Assembly (NCBI RefSeq): GCF_004355005.1
Contig: NZ_SMSJ01000009.1
Coordinates: 62,001-126,000 of the forward strand
DNA length: 64,000 nt
Direction: 5' to 3'
From: Dankookia rubra
GTDB lineage: Bacteria; Pseudomonadota; Alphaproteobacteria; Acetobacterales; Acetobacteraceae
Shown piece by piece: positions 45,392-54,853 of the stretch (the stretch's first letter is position 1; every line of letters starts with the position of its first letter). Below the pieces are notes generated by a model, which saw nothing but the letters and a program-made list of their open reading frames with translations, was not told the DNA's origin and made no database searches. The position numbers were made by a program, and so were the translations under genes.

Positions 45392-46153
45392 CTACAGCTT
45401 GCGCCCCAGCGCCGCGACATAGCCGCGGTTGTAGGTCGGCGTCAGCCAGACCTCGTTCATCGTGACGCTCGCCGGCAGTGTCGCCGCATAGAGGATGAGC
45501 TCGGCGCAATCCTCCGGCTGCAGCATCCGGTCCAGGTCCTCCTGGCTCAGTGGGTTGGGCCGCTTCTTCAGGATCTCGGTATTGACCTCGCCGGGGCAGA
45601 AGGCGGTGCTGCGGATGTTGTTGACGCATTCCTCCATGTTGAGGCTGTGGCTCATCGCCACCACGCCGTGCTTGGCGGCGTTGTAGCCGGCGCCGCTCAT
45701 CGGCCCGACATTCCGCCCGGCCATGGACGCGGTGTGGATCATCACCCCGCCGCCCTGCGCCCGCATGATCGGCAGCACCGACCGCGCGACATAGAAGGCC
45801 GAGGACAGGTTGCCATGGATCAGCTGGTCGATCCCCTCCGGCGTCAGGTTGTCCCAGCGACGCTCGGTCACGTTCAGCCCGGCATTGCTCACCAGCACGT
45901 CCAGCCGCTTCAGCGTCGCGCCGATCCAATCCGCCACCCGCTGCACCTCGGCCGACTGCATCAGGTCGGCCACCTGCACATGAGCGGTGCCGCCCTTGGC
46001 GCGGATGCGCTCCGCCACCTGCTCCAGCCGGTCCTGCCGGCGGCCGGTGACGACCACCGTCGCACCCTCGGCGCCGAAGCGTTCCGCCACCGCCTCACCG
46101 ATGCCGCTGCCCGCTCCGGTTACCCAGGCGATCTTGCCGTCCAGCTTCCCCAT
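45392..46153 (-). CDS. Short-chain dehydrogenase/reductase
   Basis: SDR of 253 residues: TGAGSGIGEAVA, VVVTGRRQDRL (Arg pair suggests NADP), LVSNAGLNV (NNAG is SNAG), HTASMAG and YNAAK. The end, MNEVWLTPTYNRGY, differs from the usual VDGG tail and resembles a sorbose/serine dehydrogenase-like branch. ATG at 46153 follows GGAGGGG. Divergent from the enolase-superfamily gene over 103 bases, so they may share control. Confidence 0.86.
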   Translation of the reverse strand: MGKLDGKIAWVTGAGSGIGEAVAERFGAEGATVVVTGRRQDRLEQVAERIRAKGGTAHVQVADLMQSAEVQRVADWIGATLKRLDVLVSNAGLNVTERRWDNLTPEGIDQLIHGNLSSAFYVARSVLPIMRAQGGGVMIHTASMAGRNVGPMSGAGYNAAKHGVVAMSHSLNMEECVNNIRSTAFCPGEVNTEILKKRPNPLSQEDLDRMLQPEDCAELILYAATLPASVTMNEVWLTPTYNRGYVAALGRKL

Positions 46154-46256
46154 TGTCCCCTCCATTGCTTGCCGGGCAAGGCTACCGTCCCGACGCCGTC
46201 TTGTGGATAGGCGGACGGCATGCTTGGTTTCGGTCGGGACGGGAACGGAGGCTGCG

Positions 46257-47429
46257 ATGAAGATCGCCCAGGTCGAGACGCTGCGAGCGGATGCCGGCTG
46301 GCGGCTTTTCTCCTTCCTCAAGGTCACCACCGATGACGGGCTGGTCGGCTGGTCCGAGTACAGCGAAAGCTTCGGCTCCGCCGGCCTCTCCTCGGTCATC
46401 GATGCGCTGACGCCGCTCATCATCGGCCGCGATCCGACGCGGTGGGAGGAGGTGACGGCCTGGCTGCAGGTGATGACCCGGCAGTCGCGCGGCGGGCTGA
46501 ACCAGCAGGCGATCGCGGCGATCGAGAATGCGCTGCTCGACATCGCTGCCCGGGCTCGCGGCATCTCGGTCGCCGCGCTGTTCGGCGGCCCGATCCGGGA
46601 GCGCATCCCGGTCTACTGGTCCCATTTCGCCAGCTACCGCGTCCGCAACGCCGCGCATATCGGCGTGCCCGCCATCCGCAGCCGCGCCGATGTCGCCCGC
46701 CACGCGGCCGAGGTGAAGGACCGCGGCTTCAAGGCGCTGAAGACCAATATCCTTGTGCCGGGGCCGGACGGCAGCCTGTTCCAGTATTCCCCCGGTTTCG
46801 GCCGCCACGCCGGCTGGCCGGAGCTAAACTGGGACAACCGGCTGCTGGCCGAGCTTCGCGCCCATCTCCGCAGCATCCGGGACGCGGTCGGGCCCGAGAT
46901 GGGCATCCACCTTGATACCAACTTCCACTTCAGGACCGAGGGCTTCCAGCGCATCGCCGAGACCGTTGCGCCTTTCAACCTGACCTGGCTGGAGATCGAC
47001 ATCCACGATCCGCAGGCGTTGGGCACCATCAAGCGCATGGCCCCCTGCCCGATCGCCTCGGCCGAGACGCTGCACGGAAGGCGCGACTTCCGCCCGTACC
47101 TCGAGCAGTACTCGATGGATGTCGGCATCGTCGACGTCATCTGGAACGGCTTGGGCGAATCGATAAAGATCGCCTCGCTCTGCGACGTCTACGAGGTCAA
47201 CTGCGCGCCGCACAATTTCTACGGCAACCTGTGCAGCATGATCAGCGCGACCTTCTCCGCTTGCATCCCGAACTTCAGGGTGATGGAGATCGACATCGAC
47301 AGCGTCGCCTGGCGCGACGAGTTCACGCCCCCGCCGGTGATCGAGGATGGCGAGCTGGTCATGCCAACTGGACCGGGCTGGGGCGTCGAGGTGAACGAGG
47401 CCGCGATCCGCGCGCGGCCGCCGAAGTAG
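46257..47429 (+). CDS. Mandelate racemase/enolase-superfamily sugar-acid dehydratase
   Basis: A 390-residue enolase-superfamily enzyme that removes the alpha-proton of a carboxylate substrate. Metal ligands are the Asp of HLDTNFHF, the Glu of WLEIDI and the Glu of ASAETLHG; candidate bases are the Lys pair around FKALKTN and the His of CAPHNFYG. A CGGAGG box precedes the ATG. With the sugar-type ABC importer, a D-2-hydroxyacid dehydrogenase and SDRs nearby, an aldonate or similar dehydratase is likely. Confidence 0.85.
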   Translation: MKIAQVETLRADAGWRLFSFLKVTTDDGLVGWSEYSESFGSAGLSSVIDALTPLIIGRDPTRWEEVTAWLQVMTRQSRGGLNQQAIAAIENALLDIAARARGISVAALFGGPIRERIPVYWSHFASYRVRNAAHIGVPAIRSRADVARHAAEVKDRGFKALKTNILVPGPDGSLFQYSPGFGRHAGWPELNWDNRLLAELRAHLRSIRDAVGPEMGIHLDTNFHFRTEGFQRIAETVAPFNLTWLEIDIHDPQALGTIKRMAPCPIASAETLHGRRDFRPYLEQYSMDVGIVDVIWNGLGESIKIASLCDVYEVNCAPHNFYGNLCSMISATFSACIPNFRVMEIDIDSVAWRDEFTPPPVIEDGELVMPTGPGWGVEVNEAAIRARPPK

Positions 47430-47445
47430 GAGGGAACGCCCAACC

Positions 47446-48489
47446 ATGGCCAAGTACAGGATCGTCACGCCCGCCGGCGCCAGCTTCACCACGGCCGGTG
47501 GCGGCTATGCGCTGGAGAGCGAGGCGCTGGCGGGCATGGATGCCGAGATCGTCGAGGCGCCGACCGATACCGCCGGCTTCATCGCCGCCGCCCGGACCGC
47601 GGATGCGATCTACGGCAAGGGCATCGCCATCACCAAGGACATCATCGACGCACTGGAGAACTGCAAGGTCATCGCGCTCGGCTCCGTCGGCGTCGACAGC
47701 GTCGATGTGAAGGCGGCGACCGCGCGCGGCATCCCGGTGACCAACGTGCCCGACACCTTTATCGAGGAAGTTGCCGACCACGCCATGATGCTGCTGCTGG
47801 CGGGCTTCCGCCGGTTGCTGGAGCAGGACCGCATGGTGCGCGAGGGCCGCTGGAAGGAAGGCCGTCCGGCCCTGCTGAAGATCCCCCGTCTGATGGGCCT
47901 GACGCTCGGCTTCATCTCCTTCGGCCGCGTGGCGCGTGCGGTAGCCAGGCGCGCCGCGCCCTTCGGCCTGCGGATGATCGCCTACGATCCCTTCGTCGAG
48001 GAGATGACCATCTCCGAACACGGCGTGCTGCCGGCGACGCTGAACGAGGTGATGTCACAGTCCGACTTCGTCTCCATGCACGCGCCTGCTCGCCCCGAAT
48101 GCACCCATATGCTGCGGGAGGAGCACTTCCGGCTGATGAAGCCGAGCAGCATCTTCGTCAATGTCGGCCGCGGCCCGACGGTGCACGAGGAAGCGCTGAT
48201 CAAGGCGCTGCAGGAAGGCTGGATCGCCCATGCCGCGCTCGACGTGCTCGAGGTCGAGCCGCCCAGCCACAACAACCCGCTGCTGCGGATGGAGAACGTG
48301 ACCCTCACGGCGCATGTCGCCAGCGCCTCCGCCCGGTTCGACGAGGCGCGCAAGCGCCGCGTCGGCCACGAGCTGGCCCTGGTGCTGTCCGGCAAATGGC
48401 CGATGAGCTGCGTCAATCCCGGCGTGCTGCAGGATACCGCCTTGCGCCGCTGGCAGCCCATCGGCATGGGTCGCGGGCCGAATTCCTGA
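47446..48489 (+). CDS. D-2-hydroxyacid dehydrogenase (NAD-dependent)
   Basis: A 347-residue enzyme of the phosphoglycerate dehydrogenase family. [10 protein letters not shown] and [17 protein letters not shown] are catalytic-domain blocks; the nucleotide turn is [13 protein letters not shown] (the middle Gly of GxGxxG is Ser). Catalytic Arg is in NVGRGPTV, Glu in DVLEVEPP and His in LTAHVASAS. Separated from the dehydratase by 16 bases: same operon. Likely reduces a 2-oxoacid or oxidises a 2-hydroxyacid in that pathway. Confidence 0.88.
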   Translation: MAKYRIVTPAGASFTTAGGGYALESEALAGMDAEIVEAPTDTAGFIAAARTADAIYGKGIAITKDIIDALENCKVIALGSVGVDSVDVKAATARGIPVTNVPDTFIEEVADHAMMLLLAGFRRLLEQDRMVREGRWKEGRPALLKIPRLMGLTLGFISFGRVARAVARRAAPFGLRMIAYDPFVEEMTISEHGVLPATLNEVMSQSDFVSMHAPARPECTHMLREEHFRLMKPSSIFVNVGRGPTVHEEALIKALQEGWIAHAALDVLEVEPPSHNNPLLRMENVTLTAHVASASARFDEARKRRVGHELALVLSGKWPMSCVNPGVLQDTALRRWQPIGMGRGPNS

Positions 48490-48502
48490 AGGAGACACCT
48501 CG

Positions 48503-49252
48503 ATGACCAAGTATGCCGTTGTCACCGGCGCCGGCTCCGGTGTCGGCCGCGCCGCCGCCCTTGCCCTGCTCGCCGATGGCTGGACCGTGGCGCTGGCCGG
48601 CCGCCGCGCCGATGCACTGGCCGAGACCGCGGGCCTGGCCGGCAATGCCGGGCCGCGCGCCGTCGCGGTACCGACCGATGTGGGCGACCCCGCCTCGGTC
48701 AGCGCGCTCTTCGACAAGCTGAAGACCGATTGGGGCCGGCTCGACTTCCTGTTCAACAACGCCGGGGGCAACGTCCCGGCCGGGCCGATCGAGGACCTCC
48801 AATACGACGACTGGGCCCGCGTGGTGCAGGTGAACCTCACCGGGTCCTTCCTCTGTGCCCAGGCGGCGTTCCGCATCATGAAGAACCAGGACCCGATGGG
48901 CGGCCGCATCGTCAACAACGGCAGCATCAGCGCGCATGTGCCGCGTCCCAACAGCGTTGCCTATACCAGCACCAAGCACGCCATCACCGGGCTGACCAAG
49001 ACGCTGGCGCTGGACGGCAGGGAGTTCGACATCGTCTCCGGCCAGGTCGATATCGGCAATGCGGCGACGCCGATGACGGCCCGCATGGCGAGAGGGGTCA
49101 AGCAAGCCAATGGCGAGATGAAGGTCGAGCCGACCTTCGACGTCGCCCATGTCGGCAGCACCATCCTGATGATGGCAAACCTGCCGCTCGATGCGAACAT
49201 CCAGTTCGTCACCATCGCGGCCTCCAAGATGCCCTGGATCGCCCGCGGCTGA
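48503..49252 (+). CDS. Short-chain dehydrogenase/reductase
   Basis: SDR of 249 residues, 13 bases after the hydroxyacid dehydrogenase. [23 protein letters not shown], Ser in [10 protein letters not shown] and YTSTK are visible; [10 protein letters not shown] replaces the more common PG-x-T/S-P block. AAGGAGA precedes the ATG. Last gene of the dehydratase operon. Confidence 0.88.
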   Translation: MTKYAVVTGAGSGVGRAAALALLADGWTVALAGRRADALAETAGLAGNAGPRAVAVPTDVGDPASVSALFDKLKTDWGRLDFLFNNAGGNVPAGPIEDLQYDDWARVVQVNLTGSFLCAQAAFRIMKNQDPMGGRIVNNGSISAHVPRPNSVAYTSTKHAITGLTKTLALDGREFDIVSGQVDIGNAATPMTARMARGVKQANGEMKVEPTFDVAHVGSTILMMANLPLDANIQFVTIAASKMPWIARG

Positions 49253-49275
49253 CCCCCAGTGTTGCGGCCGCGCCT

Positions 49276-49593
49276 TCAGTGCGGCCGCAGCGCCCGGACC
49301 AGTTCCGCCTTGGTCATCCGGGACCGGCCGGCTATGCCGCGCTGCGTCGCCTCGGCATAGAGCGACGCCCGCGTTTCCTCGGACTTCCGCTCCCGCGCCT
49401 TGGTCACCTGCAGGTTCCTGCGGTTCTTCGCCGGCGTCTCGTCGCGCGATGCGCCGGCCTCGTGCAGCGCGATCGCCACCGCCTGGCGTCGCGACGTCAC
49501 CGGGGTTCCGCGGCTGGTTTCCAGCTCGCCTTCCTTCCACTCGCGCATGACCCGCTCGACCGTCTCGCGCTGGGCCCTGGTTTCCTTCGCCAT
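49276..49593 (-). CDS. DUF6496 basic protein
   Basis: A 105-residue charged protein. The first part (VERVMREWKEGELE...SRRQAVAIALHEAG) is the DUF6496 pattern; the end (YAEATQRGIAGRSRMTKAELVRALR) is a Rho-N/SAP-like helical hook that may touch nucleic acid. GGGAGG sits just before the ATG, 12 bases after the stop of the Cys-rich gene, so the two are one operon. Role unknown; similar proteins are seen in stress or DNA-associated contexts. Confidence 0.72.
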   Translation of the reverse strand: MAKETRAQRETVERVMREWKEGELETSRGTPVTSRRQAVAIALHEAGASRDETPAKNRRNLQVTKARERKSEETRASLYAEATQRGIAGRSRMTKAELVRALRPH

Positions 49594-49605
49594 CCCGGCC
49601 TCCCG

Positions 49606-50010
49606 TTAGGGCATCACGTCCAGCAGCGCCTGGCAGGCCGCCGCGCAGTCGCGGCAGGCCTCGGCGCAGATCCGGCAGTGTGCGTGCATCCCGGCATGCT
49701 TGCCGCATTCGGCGGCGCAGGCCTCGCAGGCGGCAATGCAGGCCTGCAGCATGGCGGCCGTTGTCGCCTTGTTCGGCTTGGTCAGCCGGCCGATCACCCG
49801 CCCGGTCGCGCCGCAGATATCGGCGCAGTCCAGGTCCAGCCGGATGCAGGGCACCAGCTCCGCCACCATCGGCTCGGCCAGGCAGGCATCGGCGCAGCTG
49901 GTGCAGGTCGCGTTGCAATCCAGGCAGGCGGCAATGCAGCGCCGGATCACCTCCAGCGCCGATGGGTGGTGCGGCTGGCTGTCCAGCATCGCCTTCAGGT
50001 GGTCCGCCAT
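49606..50010 (-). CDS. Four-helix Cys-rich copper-storage-like protein (Csp3/DUF326)
   Basis: A 134-residue protein with 18 cysteines, almost all as CxxC or CxxxC turns of helices (RCIAACLDC, CTSCADAC, ACIAACEACAAEC, HCRICAEACRDCAAAC). This is the four-helix bundle that lines its core with Cu(I)-binding thiolates. It lacks a signal peptide, so it belongs to the cytosolic Csp3 type. GAGGAGGAAA precedes the ATG. The DUF6496 gene follows and a phasin-like gene diverges. Confidence 0.85.
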   Translation of the reverse strand: MADHLKAMLDSQPHHPSALEVIRRCIAACLDCNATCTSCADACLAEPMVAELVPCIRLDLDCADICGATGRVIGRLTKPNKATTAAMLQACIAACEACAAECGKHAGMHAHCRICAEACRDCAAACQALLDVMP

Positions 50011-50142
50011 GGGTTTCCTCCTCGGGATGGCGAGGCAACGCGTCATGGGGCAGCGGGCTGCATCTGGCGCTTCGCCGCGCGGCTTGTCATCCTGGCGCGA
50101 GCACCGGCGGCAGCGCGCGCGTGTTGCAGTGGGATACCGGCG

Positions 50143-50535
50143 ATGAGTGGTGAGCAACCCCGCGGATCGGGCTTCCGGCCCCTGGTACCCCCGGCCCGCG
50201 ACGGCGGGCCGGAGGACCTGCTGGCCATGCAGCGGCGAGGGATCGAGATGGTCGCGGCGGCCAACCGGCTGGCGATGACTTGGATGCAGGCCGCGGCGAA
50301 TCAGCATGCCCAGGTGACCCGGCGGATGCTGGACGAGATGACCCGGAACGCCCGTCACCTCGCCAGTGCCAGCGCCCCGCCCGAGGCGGCCGAGGCCATG
50401 ATGGCCATGCTCGACCGGGCCCAGTGGCTCGGGTTGCAGACCGCGCAGGAGATCGGCGCCCTGATGCAACGCATGCAGGGCGACACGGCGCGGTTGATGA
50501 GCCAGGTGATGCGAGGCGGGAAGGCCGAGGCTTAG
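50143..50535 (+). CDS. Phasin-like helical protein
   Basis: A 130-residue, largely helical protein: EDLLAMQRRGIEMVAAANRLAMTWMQAAANQHAQVTRRML gives a long amphipathic helix rich in Ala, Met and Gln, like phasins that coat polyhydroxyalkanoate granules. No PHA synthase gene is in the window. An alternative is a coiled-coil stress protein. Start ATG is at 50143 without a strong ribosome box. Confidence 0.6.
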   Translation: MSGEQPRGSGFRPLVPPARDGGPEDLLAMQRRGIEMVAAANRLAMTWMQAAANQHAQVTRRMLDEMTRNARHLASASAPPEAAEAMMAMLDRAQWLGLQTAQEIGALMQRMQGDTARLMSQVMRGGKAEA

Positions 50536-50578
50536 GCCGCCACCCTCCTCCGCCCAGCCACCCGGGACGTGACCCGCG

Positions 50579-51787
50579 TCAGCGCCCGCGCAGCCAGCCC
50601 GTCACCCGCTCCAGCGCCCGTTCCAGCGTGGCCTCCTGCTGCGCGAAGCAGAGCCGGAAATGCCCCTCCCCGCCCGGGCCGAAGGCGGAACCGGGGGCAA
50701 GGCCAACCTTGGCGCCGCGGCTCATCCGCTTGGCCTCGGCCAGGCTGTCGGTCAGGCCTTCCACCCGGAAGAAGCTGTACATGCCGCCCGAGGCGACCGG
50801 CGCGGTCACCCCCGGCACGGCGTTCAGCGCCGCGGCGGTCTTGTCGCGGAGACGGCGGTACAGCGCCGCGACCTCCAGGATGAACTCGTCGCCCTGGTCC
50901 AGCGCCGCGACGCCGGCGCGCTGGACGAAGACCGGGGCGCAGGACGTGTTGTACTCGACGAGCTTGGCGACGGAATCGGTCACCGCGGGCGGCACCACCA
51001 GCCAGCCCAGGCGCCAGCCCGTCATCGCCCAGGACTTGGAGAAGCTGTTGACCGCGATGACGCGGTCCTCGGGTTCGGCGATGTCGAGGAAGGAGGGCGC
51101 GCGCGGGCCTTCGTAATACAGGCGCTCGTAGACCTCGTCGGCCAGGATCCAGGTCCCGGTGCGGCGGCATTGCGCCAGGATCGCCTGCTGCTCCTCCCGC
51201 GTCAGGGCAAAGCCGGTCGGATTGGCCGGTGAGTTCAGCAGCACCAGCCGCGTCTCCGGCGTGATGGCCGCCAGCAGGCGGTCGAGATCGACCCGCCACA
51301 ACCCCTGCGCCAGGTACAGCGGCACGGTTTCGACCGGCGCCGAGAGGATCAGCGGGATGGCGCCGATGTTCGGCCAGTGCGGTGCCAGCGTGACCACCCG
51401 GTCGCCCGGGTCCAGCACGGTCTGGCATGCCAGCATGATGGCATTGACGCCGGCGCTGGTCGCGCAAACGCGGTCCATGGTCACCCGACGGCCGTTGCGC
51501 CGCTGGTAACGGGCAACGGCGTCGCGCAGCGGGTCGATGCCGAGGTTGGAGGAGTAGAAGGTCTCCCCCGCCGCCAGCGACTCCGCCGCCGCCCGCTTGA
51601 TGAAGTCCGGCGTCGGGATGTCCGGCTCCCCGACCCAGAGCGGGATGAGATCGGGGATGTCAGCGCCGTCGTTGTAGACTTCGCGGATCTTCGAGCTTTC
51701 GAGCGCGCCGACGGCGGCGCGGGGCAGGGCGGGCCCGGTCGGCGGAGGCGCGGAGGCGCGAATCGGACCCTCGGAGAGGATGGTCAT
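50579..51787 (-). CDS. Class I/II PLP-dependent aminotransferase
   Basis: Fold-type I aminotransferase, 402 residues. LIPLWVGEPDIPTPDFI is the N-terminal substrate loop, NSPANPTG the cofactor contact, ILADEVYERLYYEG the Asp that binds the pyridine N, and SFSKSWAMTGWRLGW holds the Schiff-base Lys and the phosphate Arg. GSAFGPGGEGHFRLCFA gives the carboxylate-binding Arg. Its start overlaps the stop of the enoyl-CoA hydratase gene (TGATG), so it is the end of an acyl-CoA operon. Confidence 0.9.
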   Translation of the reverse strand: MTILSEGPIRASAPPPTGPALPRAAVGALESSKIREVYNDGADIPDLIPLWVGEPDIPTPDFIKRAAAESLAAGETFYSSNLGIDPLRDAVARYQRRNGRRVTMDRVCATSAGVNAIMLACQTVLDPGDRVVTLAPHWPNIGAIPLILSAPVETVPLYLAQGLWRVDLDRLLAAITPETRLVLLNSPANPTGFALTREEQQAILAQCRRTGTWILADEVYERLYYEGPRAPSFLDIAEPEDRVIAVNSFSKSWAMTGWRLGWLVVPPAVTDSVAKLVEYNTSCAPVFVQRAGVAALDQGDEFILEVAALYRRLRDKTAAALNAVPGVTAPVASGGMYSFFRVEGLTDSLAEAKRMSRGAKVGLAPGSAFGPGGEGHFRLCFAQQEATLERALERVTGWLRGR

Positions 51788-52587
51788 CAGCGCCCTGTAA
51801 AGGTCGGCTTGCGTTTCTCCAACATGGCGCCGACGGCTTCCTTGTGGTCCTCGGTGCTATGGGCCAGGGCCTGGAAGGCGGCCGACATCTCCAGCAGGGT
51901 GGACAGCCTGGTATGCTGGCCCTCCCGCAGCAGCCGCTTGGTCATCCGCACCATCTCCGGCGGGTTGGCGGCGATGCGGCCGGCGAGCGCCCGGGCGGCG
52001 TCCATCAGCGCCTCGTGCGGGACGACGCGCGACACCAACCGCACCTCCTTGGCCTCCTGCGGCGTCAGCACGTCCCCGGTGAAGCTCATCTCGCAGGCGA
52101 CGGACATGCCGACCACGCGCGGCAGCAGCCAGGCGCCGCCATCGCCGGGGACGATGCCGACCTTGACGAAGCTCTCGGCGAAGCTCGCCTTCTCCGAGGC
52201 GATCCGCATGTCGCACATGCAGGCGACGTCGAGGCCCAAGCCAATGGCAGGCCCGTTCACCGCGGCGATGGTCGGCGCGTCGCAGTCGTAGAGCGCATTC
52301 GCCATGGCCTGGACGCCGCGGCGGTAGTTCTCCCGCAGGTCGGCATGGCTGCCCTCGATGATCCCCCGCCGGTCGCGCATCGCCTTCAGGTCGCCGCCGG
52401 CGCAGAAGGCCGTGCCCGCGCCGGTCAGGATCACGGCGCGCACGGACCGGTCCCGGTTCACCCGGTGGACGGCGGCGACCACCGCGTCGCAATCGGCGAA
52501 GGTGGAGATGGCATTGCGCTTGTCCGGCGCATTCAGGGTGAGCGTGACGACCGGCCCATCCTGTTCGTAGGTGACGTAGTCGGGCAT
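51787..52587 (-). CDS. Enoyl-CoA hydratase/isomerase family protein
   Basis: Crotonase-fold protein of 266 residues. Oxyanion-hole blocks are FCAGGDLKAM and GPAIGLGLDVACMCDMRIAS. The SFVKVGIVPGDGGAW stretch does not show the usual P-E catalytic Glu, so it may be an isomerase or another crotonase rather than a hydratase. Coupled to the aminotransferase; 19 bases separate it from the dehydrogenase upstream. Confidence 0.87.
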   Translation of the reverse strand: MPDYVTYEQDGPVVTLTLNAPDKRNAISTFADCDAVVAAVHRVNRDRSVRAVILTGAGTAFCAGGDLKAMRDRRGIIEGSHADLRENYRRGVQAMANALYDCDAPTIAAVNGPAIGLGLDVACMCDMRIASEKASFAESFVKVGIVPGDGGAWLLPRVVGMSVACEMSFTGDVLTPQEAKEVRLVSRVVPHEALMDAARALAGRIAANPPEMVRMTKRLLREGQHTRLSTLLEMSAAFQALAHSTEDHKEAVGAMLEKRKPTFTGR

Positions 52588-52606
52588 TCCCGGAGTTTCC
52601 CCTGTT

Positions 52607-53596
52607 TCAGCGGGCCGTCAGGTCGGCCCAGAGCCTGTCGCCGCCGCGCGTCAGCGCCGCCTTGCCGATCCGCGCCGCCCAGACGCGTTCCGCGCCGCAG
52701 CCGTCCCGCCAGTCCCACATGCGGCGGGTGAAGAGGTGCAGCGGATGATCGTCGGTGAAGCCGATGGCGGCATGGACCTGGTGGACGATGTCGGCGCCGG
52801 TCCCGGCAGCCTCTCCGGCTACCACCTTGGCCGAGGCAATCTCGAACTCGGCGGCGGCCAGCCCGTGCCGGTCGGCGGCGCGGCCGGCATTGGCGACGGC
52901 GACGCCGGCCGCGGCCACCTCGCCGGCGCAACGGGCGAGCAATTGCTGCACCGCCTGGAAGCCGCCGATGGGACGCCCGAATTGCTTGCGGGTATTGGCA
53001 TACTCGACCGTCATGTCGAGCACCGCCTCCAGCGCCCCGGCGATCCGGGCGGCGTTCAGCAGCGCGCCGGCCAGCAGCGCGGCGTCGGGCCCGAAGGCAT
53101 CGGGCAGCCGGCCTTCCTCGGAGGGCACGCCGGGCGCGGCCAGGTCGGCCGGCTCCCGGCTATAGTGGGCGGTACCCTGGCGGGTGGCGGGGCCGGGCTG
53201 CAGCAGCACGGTGCCGGCCGAGACCATCACCACCGCGGCCGCCCTACGGCCCCAGGCGACCGGCGCATTGCCCACCGCGAGGCCCAGCAGCCCGGCCCGC
53301 GGCGCGATGCCGCCGGCGGCCAGCAGCGCCGCCGCGACCATGCTCTCCCCGAGCGGGACCGGCGAGGCATGCCGGCCCAGCGCCTGCCAGACCGCGACGG
53401 CATCGTCCCAGCCGAGCCCGGCCCCGCCCAGCGCTTCCGGCGCCAGCGCGGTCGGCAGGCCGAGCGCCTCGGCCTCGGCCCAGAGCGCCTCCGGCCAGGT
53501 GCCGCGCTCATTGGCGCGCAGCAGGTCGGGGCCGGCCCGGTCGGCCAGCAGGCGCTCCACCTGCTCCAGCAGGATCGTGCGAAGATCGTCCGACAT
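52607..53596 (-). CDS. Acyl-CoA dehydrogenase, small partner
   Basis: A 329-residue, shortened acyl-CoA dehydrogenase: ALGLPTALAPEALGGAGLGWDD opens it, and TVEYANTRKQFGRPIGGFQAVQQLLA is the C-terminal domain helix. The middle beta domain is much reduced (no clear MTEP/GSD loop), and it ends TDDHPLHLFTRRMWDW. Such proteins form heteromeric dehydrogenases with a full-length partner, as in steroid-CoA FadE pairs. Its start overlaps the stop of the partner gene (TGATG). Confidence 0.86.
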   Translation of the reverse strand: MSDDLRTILLEQVERLLADRAGPDLLRANERGTWPEALWAEAEALGLPTALAPEALGGAGLGWDDAVAVWQALGRHASPVPLGESMVAAALLAAGGIAPRAGLLGLAVGNAPVAWGRRAAAVVMVSAGTVLLQPGPATRQGTAHYSREPADLAAPGVPSEEGRLPDAFGPDAALLAGALLNAARIAGALEAVLDMTVEYANTRKQFGRPIGGFQAVQQLLARCAGEVAAAGVAVANAGRAADRHGLAAAEFEIASAKVVAGEAAGTGADIVHQVHAAIGFTDDHPLHLFTRRMWDWRDGCGAERVWAARIGKAALTRGGDRLWADLTAR

Positions 53597-54735
53597 CAGC
53601 GCAGCCCCAGCTGGCGGGCGATGATGCCGCGCAGAATTTCGCGGGTGCCGCCGCGCAGGCTGTAGCTGCGGGCGACCATGGTCATGATGCGCTGCATCTC
53701 CTGCACCTCATCCGGCGTGCGGGCGGGATCGAAGAGTTTCCGAAGCGTCTCGGGCAGCGCCTGCTCGTAGTCGTTGCCGACATCCTTCACCAGCGCGGCC
53801 TCGCGCGCCGGGGTCTTGCCGTCCTGCAGCATGCCGGCGACGGCCAGGGACATCTGGCGCAGCGTGCCGGCGCGGGCGAGCAGACGGCCGACCGCCTCGG
53901 GCGCCGCGGGTTCGTCGCGCAGGTCGTCCAGGGCGGCGGTCAGCAGCGGCAGCGAGGACAGATACCGTTCCGGCCCGGCGCGCTCGAAGGCCAGCTCGGC
54001 CGTTGCCTGTTCCCAGCCATTGCCCTCCTGCCCCACCAGCATGCTGTCGGGGACGAAGACGTCGTCGAAGGTGATCTCGTTGAACCCCTCCTCCCCTACC
54101 AGGTCGAGGATCGGCCGGATGGTGATGCCGCTGCTGCGGCAATCCACCAGGAACTGGCTGAGCCCCTGGTGCTTCTGCTTCGGGTCCGGCGCCGGGGCGG
54201 TGCGCAGCAGGGCGATCATGAAGTCGCAGCGATGCGCGTTCGTGGTCCAGACCTTGCGGCCGTTGATCTTCCAGCCGCCCGGCACCTTCTCCGCCCGGGT
54301 GCGCAGGCTGGCGAGGTCGGAGCCGCTGTCGGGCTCCGACAGGCCGATGGCGAAGGCGAGGTCGCCGGAGACGATGCGGGGGAGGAAGTCCCGCCGCTGT
54401 TCCTCGGTGCCGAGCCGGAGGATCAGCGGGCCGGATTGCCGGTCGCCGATCCAGTGCGCGCCGACCGGGGCACCGACCGCCAGCATCTCTTCCAGCACCA
54501 CGTAGCGCTCGAGCGCGGTGCGCTCGCCGCCGCCATAGGCCCTGGGCCAGGTCATGCCGATCCAGCCGCGTTTGCCGACCTCGCGCGAGAAGTCACGGTC
54601 GAAGCCCATCCAGGAATAGCCGCGGACCATCGGGCCCCAGTCGCGCCCCTGCTCGGCCAGGAAGGCGCGAAGCTCGCCGCGCAGCGCCTCGGCTTCCGGC
54701 GGGGTGTCCCGCAGATCGAACCGCAAGCCGGCCAT
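53596..54735 (-). CDS. Acyl-CoA dehydrogenase, large partner
   Basis: A 379-residue acyl-CoA dehydrogenase: MTWPRAYGGGERTALERYVV, FAIGLSEPDSGSDLASLRTRAE (flavin loop) and NGRKVWTTNAH. The end, YSLRGGTREILRGIIARQLGL, has Arg-Gly where some relatives carry the catalytic Glu. CAGGAGGAA precedes the ATG. With the short partner it probably forms an alpha2beta2 enzyme for bulky or branched CoA esters. First gene of a four-gene coupled operon. Confidence 0.88.
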   Translation of the reverse strand: MAGLRFDLRDTPPEAEALRGELRAFLAEQGRDWGPMVRGYSWMGFDRDFSREVGKRGWIGMTWPRAYGGGERTALERYVVLEEMLAVGAPVGAHWIGDRQSGPLILRLGTEEQRRDFLPRIVSGDLAFAIGLSEPDSGSDLASLRTRAEKVPGGWKINGRKVWTTNAHRCDFMIALLRTAPAPDPKQKHQGLSQFLVDCRSSGITIRPILDLVGEEGFNEITFDDVFVPDSMLVGQEGNGWEQATAELAFERAGPERYLSSLPLLTAALDDLRDEPAAPEAVGRLLARAGTLRQMSLAVAGMLQDGKTPAREAALVKDVGNDYEQALPETLRKLFDPARTPDEVQEMQRIMTMVARSYSLRGGTREILRGIIARQLGLR

Positions 54736-54853
54736 GGCGCCTTCCTCCTGCCCGTTTGGCCCCTTTCCTCGCCCATTCCGGCCCGTCGCGCCACCCCCCC
54801 TCGACAGTCCCGGCCGGGGCGGCTTTCCTCCGGGGGAAAGCAGGGGCGGAACC

